NCBI RefSeq assembly: GCF_022751215.1
Contig: NZ_JAICDG010000001.1
Span: forward strand, 1,302,001-1,366,000
Direction of reading: 5' to 3'
DNA from: Actinomadura terrae
GTDB taxonomy: Bacteria; Actinomycetota; Actinomycetes; Streptosporangiales; Streptosporangiaceae
DNA length: 64,000 nucleotides
The position numbers and the translations under genes are program-made. The notes under the pieces were generated by a model. That model worked only from the letters and a program-made list of their open reading frames with translations. It was not told where the DNA came from and searched no databases. This document shows positions 35,906 through 43,179 of this stretch, one piece after another (position 1 is the first letter of the stretch; each line of letters begins with the position of its first letter).

Positions 35906-37135
35906 ATGCGTTCGATGATGATCGATCTCGATGAGGCGTCCACCGAGGATTTGGTGGGCGTCGCAGCGGCGGTCGCGGCCGAGTTGGCCCATCGGACGCC
36001 TCCGGAGTCTTCGGCCGTGTGCCTGGAACTGACTCGTACTCTGGCCGGTGCCATTGACCAGCAGGAGAGCTGTCTGGCCGGGTTGGTCGGTGTATTCGAC
36101 GCCGCCGGCGAGGTGCGGCGGTGGGGGGCGCCGTCTACTCGGGCGTGGCTGCGGTCGGAGTTGGGGTTGCGCGACCAGCGCGCCAACGAGCGCCTTACGG
36201 TGGCGCGGCAGCGCCATCGGTTGCCCCGGGTCGCCAAATTGTGGGCGGCGGGGGAGTTGTCGCACGGATACGCCTCCACTATCGCCGGTGCGGTCACCCG
36301 GTTGGACGACGATGATTGCGTTATCGCTGAAGACCTTTTGCTCGGCATGGTGGATCAGGGATTCTCGGCAGGGAAGGTGGCGGCGTTCGGCAGGCGGATC
36401 GGTGAGGTGATCGCCGAACGCGATGGCACCGAGCGGCCCGACGGCGATGTGCGGCGCGGATACGCCCGGTCGTGGTTGACCTCTACGCGTTCGCTGGACG
36501 GGGGCCGCTACCTGAAGGGGTGGCTCAACGCCGAGGATTCGGCGGTGTTCGACGGGGCGCTGGCCTCCTTGGCCAAGCCCGCCGGGGTTGATGACCGGCG
36601 TGATCTGTCGGAGCGGACGGCGGCGGCGTTGACCGGGGTGCTGGCGGGCGGGCACACCGCCACGAAGGTGACCGTGATCTGCGACCTGGACACCCTGACC
36701 GGCGCCGATGCCCCCGCCCGCCTGACCGACGGCACGCCGATCCCCGCCGAACAGGCCCGCAGGATCGCCCTCAACGCCGGGGTGTCACCGTTACTGCTGG
36801 CGGGCGGGAACGTACCGCTCTACCTGGGGCATCGGGTGCGGTTCGCCAATGCCGGGCAGCGCCGTGTCCTGGAGACCTTGTATCCCACGTGCGCGGTGCG
36901 GGGATGCGAGGTCCCTGGAAGTCTGTGCGAGGTCGATCATGTCAAGGGGTGGGCCCTGGGGCGCGGTCCTACCGACATCGATCAGCTGGCCCTGTGCTGC
37001 GGCTGGCACAACCGTTTCAAGCACACGAATGCCGAACAGGTCCAGATCGAAAAGGGCCCGGCGGGGAACTACACCTACCGCATCCTTCCTCCGGACGGAG
37101 TCACCCGCCACCTCGTACAGCCCGAGGGGCCGTGA
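35906..37135 (+). CDS. DUF222 / HNH endonuclease (13E12 repeat family)
   Basis: The 409-residue protein has the DUF222 helical region (about residues 20-290; note SHGYASTIAGAVTRLDDDD). A C-terminal HNH nuclease module follows, with CAVRGCEVPGSLCEVDHVKGW and LCCGWHNRFKH, holding the two CxxxxC-type zinc pairs and the catalytic DH and H residues. In mycobacteria the family is the multicopy REP13E12 element. The first third uses more AT-ending codons than its neighbours, suggesting acquisition. ATG 35906 is leaderless (TATTAT 6 nt upstream). The palindromic element just upstream may belong to the same unit. Its biological role is unknown. Confidence 0.9.
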   Translation: MRSMMIDLDEASTEDLVGVAAAVAAELAHRTPPESSAVCLELTRTLAGAIDQQESCLAGLVGVFDAAGEVRRWGAPSTRAWLRSELGLRDQRANERLTVARQRHRLPRVAKLWAAGELSHGYASTIAGAVTRLDDDDCVIAEDLLLGMVDQGFSAGKVAAFGRRIGEVIAERDGTERPDGDVRRGYARSWLTSTRSLDGGRYLKGWLNAEDSAVFDGALASLAKPAGVDDRRDLSERTAAALTGVLAGGHTATKVTVICDLDTLTGADAPARLTDGTPIPAEQARRIALNAGVSPLLLAGGNVPLYLGHRVRFANAGQRRVLETLYPTCAVRGCEVPGSLCEVDHVKGWALGRGPTDIDQLALCCGWHNRFKHTNAEQVQIEKGPAGNYTYRILPPDGVTRHLVQPEGP

Positions 37136-37163
37136 GGGGCGGGTTTCGTCCGCGTAAGGCTTG

Positions 37164-37907
37164 TTACTGCGAGTTCGCGAAGGTGATGTAGCCGCCGGTG
37201 TCGGGGAAGGCGGTCAGGGGGCCGCTCTTCCGTTCGACTGCCTTGTGGTCTGGTGACTTCGGTGCCGGGAGGTATTGGCACGGAATGGCTCGTCCGCTGA
37301 CCAGGTAGGTGCCGATCGAGGTCGCGGATCCGGCGCGGTGGCCGCTCTGGTCGAAGACGCCGGAGGTGGTCATCGTCCAGATCATGAACTGGCCGGGGCG
37401 GAAATGGTTCGGGTTGATCGTCATCTTCCAGCCGTGGTCCGGCTGCGGGAGATCGCTCGGCACGGTGTAGAGGCCGTCCGGCATGCTGTACACGTTCGGT
37501 GGTAGGTCATCCTGCTTGGCATAGGGCTGCGGGCAGACCCTTCCCTCCGGGATGGAGTACACGGTTGCCGGTACGCCCTGTGAGCGCAGTTCTCGGGAGA
37601 GCGCGTCGGCATCGCGCGAGTCCAGGATCTTCTGCGTGACCTTGACCGTCACCAGGCCGGACGGGTCCCGGGTGACCGCGTAGGCGGGCTGGGCGCTGCC
37701 CGGCCAGGCCAGCAGGCCACCGGTGACCGCGAGCGCCGTGCCAGCCGCCCCCGCCAGGCCCCACGCCGACCGTCGCACACGGCGGCGCTGCGGCTGGAAC
37801 GCCGACGCGCCCTGCTCCGCCTTGGCGGCGACCGCCGCTTTCAGTTCGATCAGCCGCCGTTCCTGGTAGCCCGCGAGCGGGGCTTCGTCGGTGGAGAGGC
37901 CGCTCAT
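37164..37907 (-). CDS. Single-TM membrane protein paired with ECF sigma factor
   Basis: The 247-residue product has a cytoplasmic N-terminus of about 45 residues and one TM helix (GLAGAAGTALAVTGGLLAW). An extracytoplasmic domain of about 170 residues with no recognised fold ends in DTGGYITFANSQ. It starts at ATG 37907, overlapping the sigma-factor stop by 4 bp. The layout suggests a membrane anti-sigma factor or a sigma-controlled envelope protein, but the zinc-binding HxxxCxxC of ZAS anti-sigma factors is absent. Confidence 0.75.
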   Translation of the reverse strand: MSGLSTDEAPLAGYQERRLIELKAAVAAKAEQGASAFQPQRRRVRRSAWGLAGAAGTALAVTGGLLAWPGSAQPAYAVTRDPSGLVTVKVTQKILDSRDADALSRELRSQGVPATVYSIPEGRVCPQPYAKQDDLPPNVYSMPDGLYTVPSDLPQPDHGWKMTINPNHFRPGQFMIWTMTTSGVFDQSGHRAGSATSIGTYLVSGRAIPCQYLPAPKSPDHKAVERKSGPLTAFPDTGGYITFANSQ

Positions 37908-38524
37908 GAGGAGGCTCCTTTCGCCAAGGGGGACGTCGCACTGGCGGGTGGCCGGGCGGGTGTCGCATGGTTCGGGAAGGCTGCCTTCAGCCGTTTACGG
38001 GCCCGGTGCAGCCGGACTCGGGCGGTGCCGTCGCGGATGCCCAGCGCGGCGGCCGCCTCGGCCAGGGGCAGGCCGTCCAGGTCGACGAGTTCGATGACAC
38101 TGCGCAGCCGTTCGGGCAGGACGGTAAGCGTCGCGTACAGGCCCCGTGCCGCTCGCTGGGCGTCGATCTGCTCCTCCAGCCGGGCGATGTCGTCGCCGTC
38201 CAGGTGGCGGTGCCCTCCCGCTCGTTGGGCCTTGTCGAGTTCACCGGCGTGGCGCCGCCATTCGGCGGCCACGACGTTCCGGGCGATGCCCAGCAACCAC
38301 GCTCGTGGAGTTCCTCTGCCGTCCTGATATCGCTCGGCGGAATCGATCGCGGCCAGGAATGCCTCGGTGGTCAGATCGTCGATCGTGTGAGGATCGGAGA
38401 TCCGGCGGGCCACGAAGCGGGTCACGTCCGCGACGTGCCGCCGATAGAACACCTCCAGCGCCGCCGGGTCGCGACCGATCGCGGCGACGTCCACCGGGCT
38501 CAAGGCCGGTTTCCCATCTCCCAT
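37904..38524 (-). CDS. ECF-family RNA polymerase sigma factor
   Basis: The 206-residue protein has sigma-2 (FYRRHVADVTRFVARRI ... DDLTTEAFLAAIDSA) and sigma-4 (LPERLRSVIELVDLDGLPLAEAAAALGI) regions with a short linker. It has no C-terminal extension. ATG 38524 is chosen for GGGAGG 7 nt upstream; a GTG at 38539 is the alternative. It is co-transcribed and coupled with the membrane protein at 37164, and divergent from the MerR gene. Confidence 0.88.
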   Translation of the reverse strand: MGDGKPALSPVDVAAIGRDPAALEVFYRRHVADVTRFVARRISDPHTIDDLTTEAFLAAIDSAERYQDGRGTPRAWLLGIARNVVAAEWRRHAGELDKAQRAGGHRHLDGDDIARLEEQIDAQRAARGLYATLTVLPERLRSVIELVDLDGLPLAEAAAALGIRDGTARVRLHRARKRLKAAFPNHATPARPPASATSPLAKGASS

Positions 38525-38632
38525 CCCATGGCCTCCCACTGTGTGCTGTTTGCTCTTCTTGGTGGGAGCGCCTCGTCCTGTTACATCTACTCGACGGGCT
38601 GAGCCTCGTGGGTGGCCGGTCTACATCGTGTA

Positions 38633-38663
38633 TTGACCTGGAGTGCGCTCCAGGTGCGATCCT
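38633..38663 (+). promoter_or_regulatory. MerR-type promoter with 19-bp spacer and operator
   Basis: TTGACC (38633-38638) and GATCCT (38658-38663) are 19 bp apart, the stretched spacing typical of MerR-activated promoters. A dyad ACCTGGAG-TGCG-CTCCAGGT (38636-38655) fills the spacer. The GTG of the MerR gene begins 6 nt after the -10. Confidence 0.75.
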
Positions 38664-38669
38664 GCTGGG

Positions 38670-39065
38670 GTGAGTTACTCCCCGGCAGAGGCCGCCGAGC
38701 AGAGCGGGTTCAGCATCGACACGTTGCGCTACTACGAGAAGATCGGGTTGCTGGCGGGCATCGCGCGCAACTCGGCCGGGCGGCGGGTGTTCAGCGACGA
38801 CGACCTGCTGTGGCTGAAGATGCTGCGGTGCCTGCGCGGGACCGGGATGCCGATCGCGGAGATGCTGCGCTACTCCGAGCTCGCCCGGGGCGGTGAGGTG
38901 ACCGTCCAGGAGCGGCTTGCGCTGCTACAGGACCACGATCGGCGGGTGGAGGAGCAGATCGCCAGGCTGCGGGAGCAGCAGGAGCAGATCCAGTTCAAGA
39001 TCGGCTTCTATCAGGGGGCGCTCTGCGAGACCGCTCCGGCCGAGTCCCTCCAAGCGACCGCCTGA
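38670..39065 (+). CDS. MerR-family transcriptional regulator
   Basis: The 131-residue product begins with the winged-helix DNA-binding segment SPAEAAEQSGFSIDTLRYYEKIGLL. It continues with the MerR coiled-coil dimerisation helix (QDHDRRVEEQIARLREQQEQ, about residues 85-104). The single C-terminal Cys (GALCETAP) does not form a known metal site. A leaderless start at GTG 38670 fits its own MerR-type promoter, so it is probably autoregulated. Its effector is unknown; close relatives often respond to small organic molecules rather than metals. Confidence 0.88.
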   Translation: MSYSPAEAAEQSGFSIDTLRYYEKIGLLAGIARNSAGRRVFSDDDLLWLKMLRCLRGTGMPIAEMLRYSELARGGEVTVQERLALLQDHDRRVEEQIARLREQQEQIQFKIGFYQGALCETAPAESLQATA

Positions 39066-39087
39066 CTCCACCCGCCCTTTTCAGCCG

Positions 39088-39516
39088 CTACGGTCCCCGT
39101 GCGTCGCGGTCAGCGGTGGTCGGATCTTGCCGGTCAGTGCCGGTCAGGAGTTCTTCCGCGCGCGTCCAGGTCGTGGGCGGGGTGAAGTCGCCGGTCTCCC
39201 AGGTGTGGGACGCGAGGTGGCCCCGGTCGCGGAAGCGCCGCATGATCGCTACGTGCGGTTTCCAGCCGACGAAGCGGAGGAGGTCGGCCTCGGTGCGCCA
39301 GACCGAGACGGAGCCGGTGCGGCGCTGGAGGGGGACCGCCCAGAGCCAGAGGCCGATGGCGCCCTCCATCTCGGGCCAGGCGCTGCGGAGCTCCGTCCCG
39401 GCCCGGTAGATCGACGGGAGGTCGCGGGCCCGGCCGGTGAAGTCGGTGACGCTGACCAGGACGGTGTCCTCGGCGGCGGCGGGGCCACGGGTCCAGTGCG
39501 TCCTCCAGATCCTCAC
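39088..39516 (-). CDS. Conserved hypothetical protein, possible dimeric alpha/beta-barrel
   Basis: The function is not recognised. The 142 residues include VLVSVTDFTGRARDLPSIY and TGSVSVWRTEADLLRFVGW, a pattern loosely like ABM/DUF3291-type ferredoxin-fold proteins. GTG 39516 overlaps the stop of the gene upstream (39513), so the two are translationally coupled. Confidence 0.6.
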   Translation of the reverse strand: MRIWRTHWTRGPAAAEDTVLVSVTDFTGRARDLPSIYRAGTELRSAWPEMEGAIGLWLWAVPLQRRTGSVSVWRTEADLLRFVGWKPHVAIMRRFRDRGHLASHTWETGDFTPPTTWTRAEELLTGTDRQDPTTADRDARGP

Positions 39517-40103
39517 GGGGTGCGGCCGAGGAGGGCGAGCAGGCGCCTGCCGGGGGTGTCGCCGGGGGAGGACGCGACGGCCGTGTCGAAGCTGGCGCCG
39601 GGGCCGCGGCCGTCGGCGGGGACGATGGCGGCGACCTTGAGGGACGCGGTGAGGAGCTCCTCGGACGGCTCCCAGGGGGCGCCGATCGCGGTCGCGACGT
39701 CCCAGGCGTGGACGACCAGGTCGACGAAGTGGAAGCTGATCGCCAGGGCGGCGGGGAAGCCGCCGCCGTCGCGGACCTCGGGGAGGAGGAACTCCTGGTC
39801 CAGGGACGCCTCGGCGAAGGCGGTGGTGACGAGCCCGGCGGACGCCTTCGCGGCGGCGACGTGGTCGGTGCCGAGGTCTCCGTTGCGCCAGTGGGCGAGG
39901 CGGGCGCCGTCGCCGCGTGCCGCGGCGGCGAAGCCCTCGTCCTGGCTCACCTGGTGGCGGAGGAGGCCGTGCAGGGTCCAGTCGGCGCAGGGGGTCGGCA
40001 GCGTGAGCTGCGCGGGGCGCACCTGCTCGACGGCCGCGAGGTAGAGGTCGAACGCCTTCCGGTCGAGAGGGCGGAAGTCGGTGTTCAGCAGTTCGGACAG
40101 CAT
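39513..40103 (-). CDS. TIGR03086-type / mycothiol-dependent enzyme-like DinB-fold protein
   Basis: The 196-residue protein has the DinB-like four-helix pattern of the actinobacterial maleylpyruvate-isomerase/TIGR03086 group. It shows LPTPCADWTLHGLLRHQV at residues 35-52, with a metal-ligand His, and VDLVVHAWDVATAIG with two further ligands. Mycothiol-dependent chemistry or metal binding is inferred from the family. It starts at ATG 40103, divergent from the MocR gene 83 bp away, a likely regulatory target. Confidence 0.8.
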   Translation of the reverse strand: MLSELLNTDFRPLDRKAFDLYLAAVEQVRPAQLTLPTPCADWTLHGLLRHQVSQDEGFAAAARGDGARLAHWRNGDLGTDHVAAAKASAGLVTTAFAEASLDQEFLLPEVRDGGGFPAALAISFHFVDLVVHAWDVATAIGAPWEPSEELLTASLKVAAIVPADGRGPGASFDTAVASSPGDTPGRRLLALLGRTP

Positions 40104-40128
40104 GAAGGCAACGCTAGGAACTCGGAGA

Positions 40129-40156
40129 GGCCCAAGTACAGGGCCAAAATTGCAGG
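40129..40156. promoter_or_regulatory. Imperfect direct repeat, candidate MocR operator
   Basis: GGCCCAAGTACAGG (40129-40142) and GGCCAAAATTGCAGG (40142-40156) repeat in tandem between the divergent genes. MocR/PdxR regulators commonly bind direct repeats in such positions. Confidence 0.45.
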
Positions 40157-40186
40157 AAATGGTTGAGCCGATTTAGGGTCGGGACC

Positions 40187-41605
40187 GTGGATCTGCATGT
40201 GAGCCTGGAGGGCCGCAGGGACCTCGCCGGGCAGATCTACCGGCAGCTCCGCGCGGCGATCCTGGACGGACGGCTGCGCCCGGGCGAGGCGCTGCCGCCG
40301 ACGCGGGAGCTGGCGCGGCGGCTGGAGATCTCCCGCAACACGGTCGCGGTCGCCTACGACCGGCTGACGGCGGAGGGGTTCCTCGACGGCCGGGTGGGCG
40401 CGGGGACGTTCGTCAAGGAGGCGGGGCCGGTGTCGCGGGGGGCGCCGGAGGCCTCGCCATTGCGGGCGCGGGCGGTCTGGGACGAGATCACGGTGTGGCC
40501 CAGGTGGATGCCGGGCGTGCGGTGGGACTTCCGCGTCGGGGTGCCCGACGTGCGGCTGTTCCCCTACGAGTCGTGGCGGCGGATCATGGCGGGGCGGCTG
40601 CGGCCCTCGGCGCTGGACGATCCGGCCGCGGCGGGGGACCCGGCGGGGCTGCCCGAGCTGCGGCGGGCGATCGCCCGGCACGTGGGCGTCTCGCGGTCGG
40701 TGCGGGCCGGGGCCGACGACGTGGTCGTCACGTCGGGGATCCAGCAGGCCCTGGACCTGATCGTGCGGGTGCTGCTGGAGCCGGGGGACGTCGTGGCCGT
40801 CGAGGACCCCGGGTATCCGCCCGCGCGGCTGGTGCTGACGGCGGCGGGGATGCGGGTGCGGGGCGTCCCGGTGGACACGGAGGGGCTGCGGGTCGACGCG
40901 CTTCCGGAGGACGCGCGGGCCGTCTACGTCACGCCGTCCCACCAGTTCCCGCTGGGCATGCCGATGTCGCTGCCGAGGCGGCGGGCGCTGCTGGACTGGG
41001 CGCGGCGACGGGACGTGGTCGTCGTGGAGGACGACTACGACACCGAGTACCGGTACGGCGGCCGTCCGATCGAGCCGTTGCAGAGCCTCGACGAGGACGG
41101 CCGGGTCCTCTACCTGGGCACGTTCTCCAAGATCATGCGGCCGGTGCTGCGGCTGGGGTTCCTGGTGGCGCCGCCCGCGCTGCACCGCGCGTTCCGCATG
41201 GCGCGGTACGTCTCGTCCTGGCACTCGGACATGCCGACGCAGGCGGCGCTGGCCCGGTTCATCGACGAGGGGCTGCTGGCGCGCCATATCCGCCGGTCGC
41301 GGCGCGAGTACCAGGCGCGGCACGAGCGGATCGCCGGGTTGATCGGTGACGCGGCGGGCAGCGGGCTCGCGGTCGTTCCGTCGGTCGCGGGGCTGCATCT
41401 GAGCGCCACACTTCCAGAGGGCACCGATGACGTCGCGCTCGCCCGGCGCGCGCTCGCCGAGGGGATCGGGCTGTTCGCGCTGTCGGAGTTCGCCGTCACG
41501 GGAGCGGGCAGGCCGGGGCTGGTGTTCGGCTACGGCTCGGTGACGCCGCCGGAGATCGACGCGGGGTTCGCGCGGCTCCGCGAGGTCATCGCGGGACGGG
41601 CGTGA
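40187..41605 (+). CDS. MocR-family (GntR-HTH/aminotransferase) regulator
   Basis: The 472-residue protein has an N-terminal GntR winged helix (RDLAGQIYRQLRAAILDGRLRP ... ELARRLEISRNTVAVAYDRL) and a class I aminotransferase-like domain. The latter carries VVVEDDYDTEYRY and the PLP-lysine segment LGTFSKIMRP. MocR proteins such as PdxR sense PLP and either vitamin B6 or amino compounds. No pdxST is nearby, so the target is probably the divergent DinB-fold gene. GTG 40187 is leaderless (TAGGGT 40174-40179). Its 3' end overlaps the convergent ABC gene by 20 bp. Confidence 0.9.
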   Translation: MDLHVSLEGRRDLAGQIYRQLRAAILDGRLRPGEALPPTRELARRLEISRNTVAVAYDRLTAEGFLDGRVGAGTFVKEAGPVSRGAPEASPLRARAVWDEITVWPRWMPGVRWDFRVGVPDVRLFPYESWRRIMAGRLRPSALDDPAAAGDPAGLPELRRAIARHVGVSRSVRAGADDVVVTSGIQQALDLIVRVLLEPGDVVAVEDPGYPPARLVLTAAGMRVRGVPVDTEGLRVDALPEDARAVYVTPSHQFPLGMPMSLPRRRALLDWARRRDVVVVEDDYDTEYRYGGRPIEPLQSLDEDGRVLYLGTFSKIMRPVLRLGFLVAPPALHRAFRMARYVSSWHSDMPTQAALARFIDEGLLARHIRRSRREYQARHERIAGLIGDAAGSGLAVVPSVAGLHLSATLPEGTDDVALARRALAEGIGLFALSEFAVTGAGRPGLVFGYGSVTPPEIDAGFARLREVIAGRA

Positions 41606-42866
41606 CGCGTCGGCCGTCGGCGCCGAACAGCAGGATCCGGTCCAGGTCGACGGTGAGGGCGACGCGGTCGCCGCGGTTCGGGCGGCCGCCGGGGCCGACG
41701 CGGAAGATCAGGTCGGAGCGGCGGTGGTGGCCGGCGTGCTCCTCGGGCTCGGGCTCGCCGCCGCTGTCGTCGCGTCCGCCCAGCAGGGCGCGGAGGCGGT
41801 CGACGAGGCGGGCGGGCTCGGGCTCGGGCGGGGCGGGCGGCGCGACCCGTCCGACCTCGCTCGCGTCGACGGTGGGGATGCCCGCCTCGGCGTAGGCGAG
41901 CCACTCGTGCCCGTGGAACTCCAGGGCCCGCACCTGCCCGGACAGGACGGTGCCGGGACGCGCCGGGGCGCCCGGCTCGATCGGGACCAGCGTGTCGGGC
42001 CGGATTCCGACGATCACCGCCTGGCCGTGGTGGCTGATCAGCGACGCGGCGCGCGGGTCGTCCCAGGGGAGGTTGAGGCGCTGCGGGCCGAGGTCGAGCA
42101 GCAGGCCCTCGCCCTCGACGGCCCACAGCGTCGCCTGGAACATGTTCATCGGCGGGTTGCTGAGGAACGCGGCGACGAACGCCGTCGCGGGGTCGGCGTA
42201 GACCTGCTCGGGGGTGCCGACGTCCTCCAGGACGCCGTCGCGCAGCACCGCCATCCGGTCGGCCATCGTCATGGCCTCGACCTGGTCGTGCGTGACGTAG
42301 ACGGTGGTGGTGCCGCTGGAGCGTACCAACGCGGCGATCTCGACGCGCAGCTCCGTGCGCAGGCCCGCGTCCAGGCTGGACAGCGGCTCGTCCATCAGGA
42401 ACAGCGACGGCTCGCGGATCAGCGCCCGCCCGATCGCGGCGCGCTGGCGCTGCCCGCCCGACAGCGTGCCCGGCAGCCGGTCGATCATGGTGTTGAGGCC
42501 GAGCGCGCGGGCCAGCTCGACGACCTTCGCGGTCGCCTGCGCGCGGTCGTCGCCCGACACCTCCAGCGGGAACATCATGTTGCCGCGGACGGTGCGGTGC
42601 GGGTAGAGCGCGCCCTCCTGGAACACCATTGCAACGTTCCGATCGCGTGGTTGCAGCTCGTTGGCGACGGCCCCGTTCAACCACAGGATTCCGGAGGTGA
42701 TCTCCTCCAGCCCGGCGATCATGCGCAGGATCGTGGACTTGCCGCAGCCGGACGGTCCGAGCAGGACGAAGAGCTCGCCGTCGTTGATGCGGAGCCGGAT
42801 GTTCCGCACGGCGGTATGGCCGCTGGGGTACACCTTCTCGACGCCGTCGAGCACAACATCGGTCAT
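41586..42866 (-). CDS. Sugar-type ABC transporter ATPase (UgpC/MsmK-like)
   Basis: The 426-residue ATPase has Walker A GPSGCGKST (near residue 38), the signature LSGGQRQR and Walker B LFLMDEPLSSLD. The C-terminal half is of the MalK/UgpC regulatory TOBE type (ISHHGQAVIVGIRPDTL), with an acidic/Pro-rich insert (PPAPPEPEPA, GGEPEPEEHAGHH). Such ATPases often serve several sugar importers, which fits the lack of a permease or binding protein here. ATG 42866 is chosen as the family start; an upstream GTG/ATG region at 42905 adds 13 non-conserved residues. Confidence 0.88.
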   Translation of the reverse strand: MTDVVLDGVEKVYPSGHTAVRNIRLRINDGELFVLLGPSGCGKSTILRMIAGLEEITSGILWLNGAVANELQPRDRNVAMVFQEGALYPHRTVRGNMMFPLEVSGDDRAQATAKVVELARALGLNTMIDRLPGTLSGGQRQRAAIGRALIREPSLFLMDEPLSSLDAGLRTELRVEIAALVRSSGTTTVYVTHDQVEAMTMADRMAVLRDGVLEDVGTPEQVYADPATAFVAAFLSNPPMNMFQATLWAVEGEGLLLDLGPQRLNLPWDDPRAASLISHHGQAVIVGIRPDTLVPIEPGAPARPGTVLSGQVRALEFHGHEWLAYAEAGIPTVDASEVGRVAPPAPPEPEPARLVDRLRALLGGRDDSGGEPEPEEHAGHHRRSDLIFRVGPGGRPNRGDRVALTVDLDRILLFGADGRRVTPVPR

Positions 42867-43179
42867 GGGCGCCGCCTGGGGGTGGGTCGTTCTCGGGTGC
42901 GTCATCCCATCGTGCGACGCAGCGTTTGTCCATAGCCCACCCGGAGTTACTCGCGGTTAACCAGGCCGGGTTCGGCCAGGGCCGAATCTGGCGGCCTTTG
43001 CCGAAGTCAAGGCCCCTCCCGCCCGCGCGGGTCCACCTGGAGATCATCTCCCGTTCGTGCGACGCTGCTTGGCAGGGCGGGGACGGCGACCCGCGGGGCT
43101 CCCATCGGCTCGGCGCGGGCGCCGGGTTCCCGCCCGGCCCGTCCAGGGCCATCCCGTCCAGGGTTCAGGAGGAGCTCTC
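42867..43179. promoter_or_regulatory. 313-bp divergent intergenic region
   Basis: No gene is seen. The region separates the divergent ABC ATPase and M20 peptidase genes. TCGTGCGACGC occurs twice (42910 and 43054), which could be an operator repeat. GGAGGAG (43168-43174) is the ribosome-binding site of the peptidase. Confidence 0.5.

Noticed and set aside
35906..37135. IscB or transposon TnpB homologue
   Set aside because: The protein is DUF222 plus HNH with no RuvC-like motifs; only an analogy with RNA-associated HNH elements is offered.
37164..37907. Zinc-dependent anti-sigma factor
   Set aside because: The HxxxCxxC motif is absent, so only a membrane partner protein is claimed.
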